From Acidipropionibacterium virtanenii (lineage in GTDB: Bacteria; Actinomycetota; Actinomycetes; Propionibacteriales; Propionibacteriaceae), in contig NZ_CP025198.1 in the NCBI RefSeq assembly GCF_003325455.1, positions 992,001 through 1,056,000 on the forward strand: DNA of 64,000 bases. Reading direction: 5' to 3'. Both the position numbers and the translations under genes were made by a program. The notes under the pieces were generated by a model that was not told where the DNA came from, ran no database searches, and saw nothing but the letters and a program-made list of their open reading frames with translations. Within the stretch, counting starts at the first letter, position 1. Each line of letters starts with the position of its first letter. Of the stretch, positions 38,779 to 55,509 are shown one piece after another.

Positions 38779-39165
38779 ATGGCGAAGCTCAGCAACGACG
38801 AGCTCCTTGACGCTTTCAAGGAGATGACCCTCATCGAGCTCTCCGAGTTCGTGAAGCAGTTCGAGGAGACCTTCGACGTCTCCGCCGCCGCCCCGGTGGC
38901 AGTTGCCGCCGCCGCCCCGGCTGCCGGTGGCGAGGCCCCGGCCGAGGAGGAGAAGGACGAGTTCGACGTCATTCTCGATGCCGCCGGCGACAAGAAGATC
39001 CAGGTCATCAAGGAGGTGCGCGCCCTCACCAGCCTCGGCCTCAAGGACGCCAAGGACCTCGTCGAGGCCGCCCCCAAGGCGGTCCTCGAGAAGGCCAAGA
39101 AGGAGGACGCCGAGAAGGCGAAGGAGGCCCTCGAGGCCGCCGGCGCCACCGTCACCCTCAAGTGA
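38779..39165 (+). CDS. rplL: 50S ribosomal protein L7/L12
   Basis: 128 residues: N-terminal dimerisation helix [23 protein letters not shown], Ala/Pro-rich hinge (about 38-55), and the factor-binding C-terminal domain with [24 protein letters not shown]. It makes the stalk that recruits elongation factors. It follows rplJ by 70 bases and shares its transcript. Confidence 0.97.
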   Translation: MAKLSNDELLDAFKEMTLIELSEFVKQFEETFDVSAAAPVAVAAAAPAAGGEAPAEEEKDEFDVILDAAGDKKIQVIKEVRALTSLGLKDAKDLVEAAPKAVLEKAKKEDAEKAKEALEAAGATVTLK

Positions 39166-39221
39166 TGATCGGCTGATCCTTTCCGGGATCACACCCCGGA
39201 GCCTGCGACGGCTCCCGGTGC

Positions 39222-39257
39222 ATGAAGGCCCTCCCGCCCCGGCGGGAGGGCCTTCAT
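39222..39257 (+). terminator. Strong terminator after rplL
   Basis: A perfect 17-bp stem with a 2-base gap: arms 39222-39238 and 39241-39257 (inner bases CTCCCGCC / GGCGGGAG). It ends the rplJ-rplL transcript ahead of the rpoB promoter. Confidence 0.8.
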
Positions 39258-39494
39258 CGTCCCCGCCGCGTCATGGGGCGGGGAGCAGGGCTGCGCGCCG
39301 TGCTTGCGCGGAGGGCCGGTTTGAGGCACAGTGCAGGTACGGCATTGGCGCCGCGCACTTGTGAAGTGCTACTCTGGGGTCTATTCTGTCTTCTTGCCCC
39401 ACAGACAGCGAAAGCCCGTGCTTGACATGGGCCTTTCTGCATGCCACCGGACTGGTGCTCACGCCAGTTCAGGAGTTCTCGGAAGGACCGCACC
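39258..39494 (+). promoter_or_regulatory. rpoB promoter and 5' leader
   Basis: TTGTGA (39359-39364) and TATTCT (39382-39387) are separated by 17 bases, 108 bases ahead of the rpoB start. A TTGACA at 39422 has no partner -10. No gene is seen in the region. Confidence 0.6.
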
Positions 39495-42977
<3,483 letters not shown>

Positions 42978-42984
42978 ACGACGC

Positions 42985-43017
42985 CCCCCGGCCGGTCCAT
43001 CGGGGACCGGCCCGGGG
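42985..43017 (+). terminator. Hairpin in the rpoB-rpoC gap
   Basis: GGCCGGTCC (42990-42998), 5-nt loop, GGACCGGCC (43004-43012), extended by CCCC/GGGG after one mismatch. rpoC has no separate promoter that I can see, so this is more likely a pause, partial terminator or processing site than a full stop. Confidence 0.45.
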
Positions 43018-43151
43018 TCTGCGTCATCTGGTCCCTTCACAGGGGGTGACGGCGGGCCCGGACAACCCGCCGCCGCGTGAACCCCCGAACTGGAACCTCT
43101 CCTGACGAGGAGGGGCTACCGCCCACCACCGGTGGGGGAAAGAGAAGTACA

Positions 43152-47030
<3,879 letters not shown>

Positions 47031-47086
47031 TTCCTGGTTCTCCTACTGCTGATCCCGTTCTGCCGGTACCGACCGGCGGATCGGAC

Positions 47087-47127
47087 TGACGGCGGGCCCG
47101 CCCCTCCCGGGGGCGGGCCCGCCGTCA
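47087..47127 (+). terminator. Terminator after rpoC
   Basis: Perfect 18-bp stem, arms 47087-47104 and 47110-47127 (outer bases TGACGGCGG / CCGCCGTCA), 5-nt loop. It ends the rpoBC transcript. Confidence 0.8.
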
Positions 47128-47273
47128 GGTCCTGGGAAGATCCGAGGACAGATGCCACAGCTGTGGGCCGGGTCGGCAAAGGTGCAGGTGCGAAGATCGC
47201 CATCTCCGCATCCTGTGACACTCTCATCGATAACGTCTGGGTATCGTCTGAGAATCCAGAAAGGCCGATATCA

Positions 47274-48209
47274 ATGTTGCGATCCAAGTCTCTTCTCGGT
47301 GGAGTGGCTGGTCTGGCGCTGCTCATCACCCCACTGGCCGGGGTGAACGCCTATGCCACCGACCCCACGCCGTCTCCCGGGGCGAGTGCGTCGACGCCGT
47401 CCGGCACCCCGTCGGCCTCCCCGACCCCGACCCGGTCCGAGACGTCGCCGTCGACTCAGGAGGACACTCCGTCGCCGTCGGAGACCTCGACGTCGTCGGA
47501 GACTCCGACACCGTCGACCACGCCTTCCACGTCGTCGTCCACCCCGGCCAAGGTCGCTGCGCCGACGCTGACGGCCAGCGGGAATGTCGATGTGGGACAG
47601 ACGGTGACGATCAGGGTGTCCGGTTGCACGGCTCCGGCCGACGGCATCCTGCTGCGCGTCCTGGACGCGAAGGGCAAGAAGACCGACTACCCGATCGCCG
47701 CCCTCGACGGGTCGCAGTCGGTGAAGACGACCGTGGCCGGATGGTACGCGGCCCAGGCGGTGTGCACCACAGGAGACACGCAGGCCAGCGATCCGAGCAA
47801 CAAGGCGAGCTTCTTCGCCTACCCGACCGGTATCGACTTCTCCCCGACGTCATGGAGGCAGGGTCAGGCCCTGACGTTGACCACCTACGGTTTCCAGGCC
47901 GGTGAGAGCGTCAGGGTGAAGGTGGTCCATCAGAAGACCGGGAAGGTGTACTGGAACACCACCCGGACGGCCAGTGCCTCGGGCGACGAGCGGAAGAACG
48001 TGTTCAGCAATGTGGTGCTGCCCACCGGGCCGGCGGGCAACTACGACATCACCATGACCGGTTCCCAGTCGGGCAAGGTGCGCAGCTCGGTCTTCTACTG
48101 GCAGAGCCCGGACTCCAACGGCAATGGTGGCGGCAATCCCGGCACCACCCCGAAGGTTCCCGCCCACCACAGCAGCGACCGTCCCGGTCTGCCGAGCACC
48201 GGCGTCTGA
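47274..48209 (+). CDS. Secreted Ser/Thr/Pro-rich protein ending in LPSTGV
   Basis: 311 residues. A signal peptide is evident: basic MLRSK, hydrophobic core to about residue 22, and cleavage after AYA (28). Residues 29-92 are a Ser/Thr/Pro/Glu wall-spanning type linker. Residues about 95-285 form a beta-rich region in which 'VDVGQTVTIRVSGCTAPADG' and 'WRQGQALTLTTYGFQAGESV' look like two related immunoglobulin-like repeats. The protein ends exactly at LPSTGV (306-311): a sortase LPxTG motif without the usual hydrophobic helix and charged tail. Other frames downstream do not supply the missing part. GAAAGG lies 8 bases before ATG 47274. Function unknown. Confidence 0.8.
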   Translation: MLRSKSLLGGVAGLALLITPLAGVNAYATDPTPSPGASASTPSGTPSASPTPTRSETSPSTQEDTPSPSETSTSSETPTPSTTPSTSSSTPAKVAAPTLTASGNVDVGQTVTIRVSGCTAPADGILLRVLDAKGKKTDYPIAALDGSQSVKTTVAGWYAAQAVCTTGDTQASDPSNKASFFAYPTGIDFSPTSWRQGQALTLTTYGFQAGESVRVKVVHQKTGKVYWNTTRTASASGDERKNVFSNVVLPTGPAGNYDITMTGSQSGKVRSSVFYWQSPDSNGNGGGNPGTTPKVPAHHSSDRPGLPSTGV

Positions 48210-48260
48210 CCAGAATCGCTCGCGGCAACTCAATACGCTCGGAACCCGGTAGCTGAATCT

Positions 48261-48290
48261 GTGGGGCGTCCCGGTCGCGGGGCGCCCCAC
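48261..48290 (+). terminator. Terminator after the LPSTG protein gene
   Basis: GTGGGGCG (48261-48268) and CGCCCCAC (48283-48290) with an inner CCC/GGG extension, 52 bases after the stop. Confidence 0.65.
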
Positions 48291-48372
48291 AGTGCTGCCC
48301 CGGGCGACTCGCCGGGCCGTCCCGGGCACCTCACCGGGCGTCGTGAGGACGGCGTCTCGCCCGGCGTCCCTG

Positions 48373-48702
48373 TCAACGGCCCGGCAGCTCCAGCCCGATG
48401 CTGTCGCGGACCTGTTCCATGAGGGCCAGGCGCTCCGTGGTCCAGCGCTGGGGGAGTGCGCAGCGGGTGATATCCGCGGTGGCGTCCAGGAAGGCCGACA
48501 GTTCGAAATTCATGTCCCGGACGCGCCGACGGGCAATCCTGATCGTGCGGCTCGTCCGGCCGGTGCGCACCTCGATGACGTTCGGGTCCTCGATCGCGTC
48601 GACGGTGATGGTGCCGCCCGAGGTCGCAAGGAGTCGTCTCTTTGCCTCTTTAGAAGACAGAGGATATCCTTTAATACCGTGTCCGGTGCGTCCGGACACC
48701 AT
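48373..48702 (-). CDS. Hypothetical protein, 109 residues
   Basis: I do not recognise the family. From about codon 26 onward the frame has the strong third-position G/C bias of real genes here (for example the stretch encoding GGTITVDAIEDPNVIEVRTG), and the product is a plausible soluble, Arg-rich protein with no signal peptide. The first 25 codons are AT-rich (att aaa gga tat) and coincide with the str operon promoter on the other strand, so the true start is uncertain. No ribosome-binding site precedes ATG 48702 or GTG 48699. It faces away from rpsL and toward the LPSTG gene. Confidence 0.5.
   Translation of the reverse strand: MVSGRTGHGIKGYPLSSKEAKRRLLATSGGTITVDAIEDPNVIEVRTGRTSRTIRIARRRVRDMNFELSAFLDATADITRCALPQRWTTERLALMEQVRDSIGLELPGR
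48642..48677 (+). promoter_or_regulatory. Promoter(s) of the str operon (rpsL-rpsG-fusA-tuf)
   Basis: Two overlapping candidates: TTGCCT (48642-48647) with TATCCT (48665-48670), spacer 17; and TTTAGA (48649-48654) with TAATAC (48672-48677), spacer 17. They lie in the most AT-rich patch of the region, about 200 bases before rpsL. Confidence 0.6.
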
Positions 48703-48877
48703 GTGCGTGCCCTGGCATGGCGGTCAGACCTCTTGAGTTGCTGCGAGACGGTCCGTCAGTGCGGAGTTCGTACGGTATCTGCGCTACCAGAGCGAGGGAC
48801 AGCGGTGATCCCGACGCCGGTGGCTGCAGGTGCGCAAGCCAGGGATCCGAATACCCAACGGAAAGAGATACCAGCCG

Positions 48878-49249
48878 GTGCCTACAATCCAGCAGTTGGT
48901 CCGCAAGGGCCGCACTGACAAGCTCAGTAAGAACAGCACGCCTGCCTTGAAGGGCTCCCCGCAGCGTCGTGGAGTGTGCACCCGCGTGTACACCACCACC
49001 CCGAAGAAGCCGAACTCGGCTCTTCGCAAGGTCGCTCGTGTTCGCCTCTCCTCGGGCATTGAGGTCACGGCCTACATCCCCGGGATCGGGCACAACCTGC
49101 AGGAGCACTCGATGGTGCTCGTGCGCGGTGGCCGCGTGAAGGATCTGCCCGGTGTCCGTTACAAGATCGTTCGCGGCTCGCTGGACACCCAGGGTGTCAA
49201 GGGACGCAAGCAGGCCCGTAGCCGCTACGGCGCCAAGAAGGAGAAGTGA
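48878..49249 (+). CDS. rpsL: 30S ribosomal protein S12
   Basis: 123 residues. GTG 48878 gives the standard (M)[11 protein letters not shown] start with GAAAGAGA upstream; a longer in-frame reading from 48830 is unsupported. The streptomycin-region lysines are wild type: [12 protein letters not shown] and [13 protein letters not shown]12 sits at the decoding centre. Confidence 0.97.
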   Translation: MPTIQQLVRKGRTDKLSKNSTPALKGSPQRRGVCTRVYTTTPKKPNSALRKVARVRLSSGIEVTAYIPGIGHNLQEHSMVLVRGGRVKDLPGVRYKIVRGSLDTQGVKGRKQARSRYGAKKEK

Positions 49250-49252
49250 GCC

Positions 49253-49723
49253 ATGCCTCGTAAGGGACCGGCGCCCAAGCGCCCCATCATGGTCGACCCC
49301 GTCTACGGGTCGCCCGTCGTCTCCCAGCTGGTGAGCAAGATCCTTCAGGACGGCAAGAAGACTGTCGCCCAGGACATCGTGTACAGCGCCCTCGAGGGGT
49401 GCCGCGCCAAGACGAACACCGATCCGGTGCAGACCCTCAAGCGCGCCCTCGACAACATCAAGCCCTCCCTGGAGGTCAAGTCCCGCCGTGTCGGCGGCGC
49501 CACCTACCAGGTGCCGGTCGAGGTCAAGCCCGCCCGTGCCACCACGCTGTCGATGCGCTGGCTGGTCGCCTTCTCCCGCGAGCGTCGCGAGAAGACGATG
49601 GCCGAGCGGCTCATGAATGAGATCCTCGACGCGTCGAACGGTCTCGGTGCCTCCGTCAAGCGGCGTGAGGACACCCACAAGATGGCTGAGGCCAACAGGG
49701 CCTTCGCCCACTACCGCTGGTGA
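49253..49723 (+). CDS. rpsG: 30S ribosomal protein S7
   Basis: 156 residues, canonical. [11 protein letters not shown] start, then the rRNA-binding core with [29 protein letters not shown] and [19 protein letters not shown]. It starts 3 bases after rpsL; the GAGAAG within the rpsL 3' end serves as ribosome-binding site. Confidence 0.97.
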   Translation: MPRKGPAPKRPIMVDPVYGSPVVSQLVSKILQDGKKTVAQDIVYSALEGCRAKTNTDPVQTLKRALDNIKPSLEVKSRRVGGATYQVPVEVKPARATTLSMRWLVAFSRERREKTMAERLMNEILDASNGLGASVKRREDTHKMAEANRAFAHYRW

Positions 49724-49762
49724 TCGCGCGCCCCCTCACCGGTCGGTGAGGGGGCACGATCA
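49721..49762 (+). terminator. Hairpin between rpsG and fusA
   Basis: Inner stem GCCCCCTCACC (49730-49740) / GGTGAGGGGGC (49745-49755), loop GGTC; outer bases TGATCG / CGATCA continue it with small bulges. It begins at the rpsG stop. It likely reduces read-through, leaving a 160-base leader before fusA. Confidence 0.6.
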
Positions 49763-49917
49763 TGTTCTGAGGATTCGCCGGCTCCGGTCCAGCCCGGCTT
49801 CCGGCGGATTCCAGCCGACTTCCCACGCGGGCTCCCGGTTACAGGTTCACCTCGGGCTCCTGCGTCGAGCATCATCCCTGCCCAGACCACTCAACAGAGA
49901 ATTTGAGGTTGAACACT

Positions 49918-52017
49918 GTGGCCGACAAGACCATAGACCTGACCAAGGTCCGCAACATCGGCATCATGGCCCACATCGATGCCGGCAAGACCACCACGAC
50001 CGAGCGCATCCTCTACTACACCGGAAAGTCCTACAAGATCGGCGAGGTCCACGACGGAGCCGCCACCATGGACTGGATGGAGCAGGAGCAGGAGCGAGGG
50101 ATCACCATCACCTCGGCCGCCACCACCACGTTCTGGCATGACGTCCAGATCAACATCATCGACACCCCCGGGCACGTCGACTTCACCGTCGAGGTGGAGC
50201 GCGCGCTGCGCGTGCTCGACGGCGCCGTGGCCGTCTTCGACGGTGTGGCCGGTGTCGAGCCGCAGTCGATGACGGTGTGGCGCCAGGCCACCCGTTACGG
50301 CGTCCCGCGCATCTGTTACGTCAACAAGATGGACCGCACGGGTGCCTCCTTCGAGCACTGCGTCGACACCATCAAGGAGCGCCTGCACGCCATCCCGGTG
50401 CTGCTGCAGCTGCCGATCGGTGCGGAGGAGAACTTCCTCGGAATCATCGACCTGATCGAGATGAACGCCAAGACCTGGCGCGGTGAGACCGAGCTCGGTC
50501 AGCATTATGAGACCGAGGAGATCCCGGCCGAGCTCAAGGACGCCGCCGAGGCCGCTCGCGCCGAGATGCTGGAGACCGTCGCGGAGAACGACGAGGAGTT
50601 CATGGAGGTCTACCTCGATGATCCCGACTCGATCACCGAGGCGCAGCTGAAGGCCGCGATCCGCCGCGGCGTGCTCGCCAACGCCTTCACCGCAGTGACC
50701 TGCGGCACGTCCTTCAAGAACAAGGGCGTCCAGCCCCTGCTCGACGCCATCGTCGACTATCTGCCCTCGCCCGAGGACGTCCCGGCCATCGTCGGTTTCA
50801 AGCCCGGCGACGAGTCGGTCAAGCTGGAGCGCAGGCCCACCGAGGACGAGCCGATGTCGGTGCTGGCCTTCAAGATCGCCTCGGATCCGCACCTGGGCAA
50901 GCTGACCTATGTGCGCGTCTACTCCGGCGTCCTCAAGGCGGGCGAGCAGGTGCTCAACGCCACGAAGGGCAAGCGCGAGCGGATCGGCAAGATCTACCTC
51001 ATGCACGCCAACAAGCGTCAGGAGGTCGACGAGATGGGTGCCGGCATGATCGGCGCCGTGATGGGCCTCAAGGACACCACCACCGGTGAGACGCTGTGCG
51101 ACTCCTCGGCCCCGATCGTTCTGGAGTCGATGGATTTCCCGAACCCGGTCATCGAGCAGGCCATCGAGCCGAAGTCGAAGGCCGACCAGGAGAAGCTGGG
51201 TGTGGCCATCCAGCGTCTCGTCGAGGAGGACCCGACCTTCCGCGTCCACACCGACGAGGAGACCGGCCAGACCATCATCGCCGGCATGGGCGAACTGCAC
51301 CTCGACGTGTTCATCGACCGGATGAAGCGCGAGTTCCACGTCGAGGCGAATATCGGCAAGCCGCAGGTGGCCTACCGCGAGACCATCCACAAGAAGGTCG
51401 ACAAGCTCGAGTACACGCACAAGAAGCAGACCGGCGGTTCCGGCCAGTTCGCCCGCGTGATCATCTCGATCGAGCCGACCGAGGCCGGCTCCGGATACGA
51501 ATTCGTCAACGCCGTCACCGGCGGCCGTATCCCCAAGGAGTACATCCCCTCGGTGGACGCCGGAGTGAAGGAAGCCATGCAGTTCGGCGTCCTCGCGGGC
51601 TACCCGATGGAGGATCTCAAGTGCACCCTCCTCGACGGCGCCTACCATGAGGTCGACTCCTCGGAGATGGCCTTCAAGATCGCCGGTTCGATGGCCTTCA
51701 AGGAGGCCGCCCGCAAGGCGCAGCCCGGCATCCTCGAGCCGCTGATGGCCGTTGAGGTCACCACCCCCGAGGACTACCTGGGCACCGTGATCGGCGACCT
51801 GAACGCCCGCCGCGGCCAGATTCAGGAGATGGTCGACGAGCACGGGAACAAGGTCGTCCGGGCCCTGGTCCCGCTGGCCGAGATGTTCGGCTACGTGGGC
51901 GACCTGCGGTCCAAGACCTCGGGCCAGGCGTCGTACTCGATGGAGTTCGACTCCTACGGCGAGACCCCGGCCAATGTGGCCGAGGAGATCATCGCCAAGG
52001 CCAACGGAGGAAAGTGA
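49918..52017 (+). CDS. fusA: Elongation factor G
   Basis: 699 residues. GTG 49918 is chosen to give the family N-terminus ([28 protein letters not shown]). GTPase motifs: AHIDAGKTT (P-loop), [11 protein letters not shown] (switch I), DTPGHVDF and NKMDRTGA. The C-terminal domains IV-V are complete. Catalyses ribosome translocation. It is preceded by a leader of about 160 bases after the rpsG hairpin, with only a weak TTGAGG ribosome-binding site. Confidence 0.97.
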   Translation: MADKTIDLTKVRNIGIMAHIDAGKTTTTERILYYTGKSYKIGEVHDGAATMDWMEQEQERGITITSAATTTFWHDVQINIIDTPGHVDFTVEVERALRVLDGAVAVFDGVAGVEPQSMTVWRQATRYGVPRICYVNKMDRTGASFEHCVDTIKERLHAIPVLLQLPIGAEENFLGIIDLIEMNAKTWRGETELGQHYETEEIPAELKDAAEAARAEMLETVAENDEEFMEVYLDDPDSITEAQLKAAIRRGVLANAFTAVTCGTSFKNKGVQPLLDAIVDYLPSPEDVPAIVGFKPGDESVKLERRPTEDEPMSVLAFKIASDPHLGKLTYVRVYSGVLKAGEQVLNATKGKRERIGKIYLMHANKRQEVDEMGAGMIGAVMGLKDTTTGETLCDSSAPIVLESMDFPNPVIEQAIEPKSKADQEKLGVAIQRLVEEDPTFRVHTDEETGQTIIAGMGELHLDVFIDRMKREFHVEANIGKPQVAYRETIHKKVDKLEYTHKKQTGGSGQFARVIISIEPTEAGSGYEFVNAVTGGRIPKEYIPSVDAGVKEAMQFGVLAGYPMEDLKCTLLDGAYHEVDSSEMAFKIAGSMAFKEAARKAQPGILEPLMAVEVTTPEDYLGTVIGDLNARRGQIQEMVDEHGNKVVRALVPLAEMFGYVGDLRSKTSGQASYSMEFDSYGETPANVAEEIIAKANGGK

Positions 52018-52079
52018 TCGCGGCCCTCTGAGCTGAACCGATCTCATGACGGCGCGCGTCGCGATGGCGGCGCCGTCCG

Positions 52080-52111
52080 CCCGGGCGGGAGGGGCGATCT
52101 TCCCGCCCGGG
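52080..52111 (+). terminator. Hairpin terminator between fusA and tuf
   Basis: CCCGGGCGGGA (52080-52090), 10-nt loop, TCCCGCCCGGG (52101-52111), perfect 11-bp stem. Confidence 0.65.
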
Positions 52112-52335
52112 TCCTCGTCAAGGGCGTCCCGGCCGACGCGAGTCGGCACCGGGGCCCTTGGCACTGCGCTAGACTGCCGTTCCGGTTTGACTGGTCGCAG
52201 TTGATGCAGCAAACTTGGGTGAGTTCCCTGACCTCTGGTCAGGGCCGTCCAGAAGATGTCCGTGGGATCGCCTGCGGGCAGACCACATGACGCGTACCGC
52301 GCAAGAGCGGGCGACATTTTCGTAAAGGAGCCCCA
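52112..52335 (+). promoter_or_regulatory. tuf upstream region with leader hairpin
   Basis: The rest of the 318-base fusA-tuf gap. A compact perfect hairpin CCCTGACC-TCT-GGTCAGGG lies at 52226-52244, 92 bases before the start codon, suggesting a structured tuf leader. A TAGACT at about 52171 is a possible -10 but has no clear -35. AAAGGAG (52324-52330) is the tuf ribosome-binding site. Confidence 0.5.
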
Positions 52336-53529
52336 GTGGCAAAGGCCAAGTTCGAGCGGACCAAGCCGCACGTCAACATCGGCACCATCGGACACATCGA
52401 CCACGGCAAGACGACCCTGACCGCGGCGATCTCCAAGGTGCTGCACGACAAGGACCCGGAGCTGAATCCGCAGACCGAGGCGTTCGACATGATCGACAAG
52501 GCCCCTGAGGAGCGCCAGCGCGGTATCACGATCTCGATCGCTCACATCGAGTACCAGACCGAGAAGCGGCACTACGCGCACGTCGACTGCCCCGGACACG
52601 CGGACTACGTGAAGAACATGATCACCGGTGCCGCTCAGATGGACGGCGCCATCCTCGTCGTGGCCGCGACCGACGGCCCGATGCCGCAGACCCGCGAGCA
52701 CGTGCTGCTCGCCCGCCAGGTCGGCGTTCCCGCCATCGTCGTCGCCCTCAACAAGTGCGACATGGTCGATGACGAGGAGCTCATCGAGCTCGTCGAGATG
52801 GAGGTCCGGGAGCTGCTGAGCGCCCAGGAGTTCGACGGCGACAACTGCCCGGTCGTCCGCGTGTCGGCCTTCCAGGCCCTGCAGGGCGACGAGAAGTGGA
52901 CCCAGTCCATTCTCGACCTGATGGACGCCGTGGACGAGTACATCCCGACTCCGACCCGCGAGCTGGACAAGCCCTTCCTCATGCCCATCGAGGACGTCTT
53001 CACCATCACCGGCCGCGGCACCGTGGTCACCGGTCGTGTGGAGCGCGGCATCGTCAAGACCGGCGACGAGGTCGAGATGGTCGGCATCCGTGCGACCACC
53101 AAGACCACCGTCACCGGTGTCGAGATGTTCCGCAAGATCCTCGACGAGGGCGAGGCCGGCGACAACATCGGCGTGCTGCTGCGCGGCACCAAGAAGGAGG
53201 ATGTGGAGCGCGGCATGGTGCTGAGCAAGCCCGGCACCACCACCGGCCACACCGAGTTCAAGGGCCAGGTCTACGTGCTGAAGAAGGACGAGGGCGGCCG
53301 TCACAAGCCGTTCTTCTCCCACTACAGCCCGCAGTTCTACTTCCGCACCACGGACATCACCGGCACCGTCGAACTGCCCGAGGGCACTGAGATGGTCATG
53401 CCCGGTGACAACACCGAGATGACCGTCGAGCTGATCCACCCCATCGCCATGGAGGAGCAGCTGAAGTTCGCCATCCGCGAGGGTGGCCGGACCGTCGGAT
53501 CCGGTCGCGTGACCGAGATCCTCAAGTGA
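52336..53529 (+). CDS. tuf: Elongation factor Tu
   Basis: 397 residues from GTG 52336. G-domain motifs [45 protein letters not shown]; domains II and III complete to the terminal GRVTEILK. Delivers aminoacyl-tRNA to the ribosome. Preceded by a good AAAGGAG. In most actinobacteria rpsJ follows soon after; here 6.4 kb of other genes intervene. Confidence 0.97.
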   Translation: MAKAKFERTKPHVNIGTIGHIDHGKTTLTAAISKVLHDKDPELNPQTEAFDMIDKAPEERQRGITISIAHIEYQTEKRHYAHVDCPGHADYVKNMITGAAQMDGAILVVAATDGPMPQTREHVLLARQVGVPAIVVALNKCDMVDDEELIELVEMEVRELLSAQEFDGDNCPVVRVSAFQALQGDEKWTQSILDLMDAVDEYIPTPTRELDKPFLMPIEDVFTITGRGTVVTGRVERGIVKTGDEVEMVGIRATTKTTVTGVEMFRKILDEGEAGDNIGVLLRGTKKEDVERGMVLSKPGTTTGHTEFKGQVYVLKKDEGGRHKPFFSHYSPQFYFRTTDITGTVELPEGTEMVMPGDNTEMTVELIHPIAMEEQLKFAIREGGRTVGSGRVTEILK

Positions 53530-53587
53530 TCCTCCGGATCAAGGATCCTCAGGTGAGTCTGTGACTCTCTGATCCCCGGCAGGGGAT

Positions 53588-53623
53588 GAAGGAGGCCCGT
53601 CCCGTCAGGGGCGGGCCTCCTTC
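53588..53623 (+). terminator. Terminator after tuf
   Basis: GAAGGAGGCCCG (53588-53599) pairs with CGGGCCTCCTTC (53612-53623), and the inner CCC/GGG lengthens the stem. It lies between convergent tuf and the membrane hydrolase gene and could serve both strands. Confidence 0.75.
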
Positions 53624-53676
53624 GCGTCCCCGGCCCTTGCTCCTGCCCTCGTCCCCGGGCCCGACGTCTTCGGGGT

Positions 53677-55509
53677 TCAGTCGGAGCCTTTGATGGTCTT
53701 CGGCAGGTCCTCGGCGATGGCCTGTTTCTGCGCCTGGGTGATGTGGTCGGTACCCAGGACGGACGACCACACCCAGATGAGTTCTTGGTGGTAGCTGTGC
53801 CCGTGGCCTCCCGGGGCGGAGACGGCGATGGCCATGTCGGCGGTCACCTGCCAGAAGGAGGACCACGGCGTCCAGGAGATCCGCGGATTGGTGTCGATGC
53901 CGGCGCGTTCGCGGATCCAGTCGGGCTCACGCCAGATGAGACTGGGCTGCCACCACGTCACGGGATCCGAGGAGTGCTGCACGTAGGCGATCCGAGGGCT
54001 CTTCCACTGCGGATACGACGCCCCCCAGCGGTCCCGGTCGATGTACCTGATCCCCGGGATGAAGCGGATGTGGGAACCGCTGCCGATCACCGGCGCGATC
54101 TCGGGCGAACCCTGCCGTCGCGATGAGGTGAGTTCGTTCCAGATCGGGGTGATCCCTGGCGAACCTGTCCAGACCGCACCGTCGACCTTCGACATCATGT
54201 CGTCGGCGGAGCTGAAGGCGGACTGTCCGCCGTAGGCCCCCAGAGAGACCCCGGAGGTGTACAGCCTGGGTCGGCGCGCCGGATCGAGACGGTCCCAGTA
54301 TCCGTGGATGACGTTGAACAGCGCCTTGGCCCCCTCCTTCGGCGACTCCCGGTCCAGCAGGAAGGCACCCGGACTGCCCAGATAGCTGTACTGCATCGAC
54401 GCCGTCGCACAGTCCCCGCCGGTCAGGTATTCCACGGAGGAGACCGACCATTCCTCGACCCATCCTGAACCGGTGGTGTTGTAGATCACCAGGACCTTGC
54501 GATCGAAGGCATGGGTACGGATGAGTTCGTCCAGCACGGCATGAGCAGCTGTATTGAGGTTCCGATCGGCGGGGAGTCCGGCATAGGCCCTGATCGGAAC
54601 CATGGCCGACCTGCCGGTGACCTTCCGTATCTGGGCCGCCGTGGGCCCCGAGGCGACGAAGTCCTGCCCCTTGCGTCCCAGGCTCGCCCAGGACCGGGTG
54701 GAGCCCGGGCCGCCTGACCGCAGGGCGGAGGTGGGTCGGTGGACCCCCGGCGTGGTCTGCCGGTTGACGGTCTCCATCTGGTGGGCGACGGCGTTGGCCG
54801 CAGTGCGGACGACGACGTTGTTGGTGGCCAGCAGGGCCAGCGCCAGGGCGACCACGAAGACCGATGTTGCCAGCAGCGGTTGGGTGATGAACCGGTGGAC
54901 GCCGGTGTAGAGGCGGTGGATCGCGTGGCTGACAGTGCGGATCAGCAGCAGCACCGCGACGAAGGCGAGGATGCCGGAGAGGGCGCCGAAGATCTGGGTC
55001 AGCCAGAAGTGCCGCTTGAGGTTGACCGTCCGTGAGACGTCGCGCTGCTGCTGGATGGCCCAGAACCACACGCCCACGGAGATGGCCAGCACGGCGGCAT
55101 ATCCGAGCCACCGGATGATGCGGACCGCCCGTGCCGCAGCGGTGACCCGGAGACTGATGAGGCGGGCGAGATGTCGCAGCGCGTACCCGATGAGATGCCC
55201 CGTCCCGTAGGCGAAGAGCATCGACATCGCGACATTGATGAGGATCATCCACCAGGTGCGAGGGATGAGGCTGGGGCTCAACGCCGACCAGAATCCGAAC
55301 AGGGCGCCGATCAGCCCGCCGAGACTTGCGTGGCGCAGCACGTACCGGGCCAGCGTCCGCTCGGCCGTGACCCATTCCTCCTCGACCCGCTCGAGGGGGG
55401 CGACCGTGACCCCGGTCGGGCCGGGCGCACGGACCACCGTGACCTCCTCGGGCGCGTCACGGTCCTGGCCGCCGGTCGGCGGTCCGGCGGTGTGAGGGGT
55501 GTCGCTCAC
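53677..55509 (-). CDS. Membrane alpha/beta-hydrolase family protein (Abhydrolase_9 type)
   Basis: 610 residues. The N-terminal 260 residues contain about five transmembrane helices with the 'LFGFWSALSPSLIPRTWWMI' signature segment of this family; the C-terminal half is an alpha/beta-hydrolase domain with nucleophile Ser422 in SGVSLGAYGGQ and a late GGHGHSYHQEL His. Such proteins are common in actinobacteria, substrate unknown. Its start overlaps the upstream DinB-like gene by 4 bases, so the two are coupled. Confidence 0.85.
   Translation of the reverse strand: MSDTPHTAGPPTGGQDRDAPEEVTVVRAPGPTGVTVAPLERVEEEWVTAERTLARYVLRHASLGGLIGALFGFWSALSPSLIPRTWWMILINVAMSMLFAYGTGHLIGYALRHLARLISLRVTAAARAVRIIRWLGYAAVLAISVGVWFWAIQQQRDVSRTVNLKRHFWLTQIFGALSGILAFVAVLLLIRTVSHAIHRLYTGVHRFITQPLLATSVFVVALALALLATNNVVVRTAANAVAHQMETVNRQTTPGVHRPTSALRSGGPGSTRSWASLGRKGQDFVASGPTAAQIRKVTGRSAMVPIRAYAGLPADRNLNTAAHAVLDELIRTHAFDRKVLVIYNTTGSGWVEEWSVSSVEYLTGGDCATASMQYSYLGSPGAFLLDRESPKEGAKALFNVIHGYWDRLDPARRPRLYTSGVSLGAYGGQSAFSSADDMMSKVDGAVWTGSPGITPIWNELTSSRRQGSPEIAPVIGSGSHIRFIPGIRYIDRDRWGASYPQWKSPRIAYVQHSSDPVTWWQPSLIWREPDWIRERAGIDTNPRISWTPWSSFWQVTADMAIAVSAPGGHGHSYHQELIWVWSSVLGTDHITQAQKQAIAEDLPKTIKGSD

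Noticed and set aside
39422-39450. TTGACA upstream of rpoB as a second promoter
   Set aside because: No acceptable -10 hexamer at 16-19 bases; the TTGTGA/TATTCT pair upstream is better.
49891-53439. 1182-codon minus-strand open frame spanning fusA and tuf
   Set aside because: Crosses two independent real genes and their terminator; antisense shadow.
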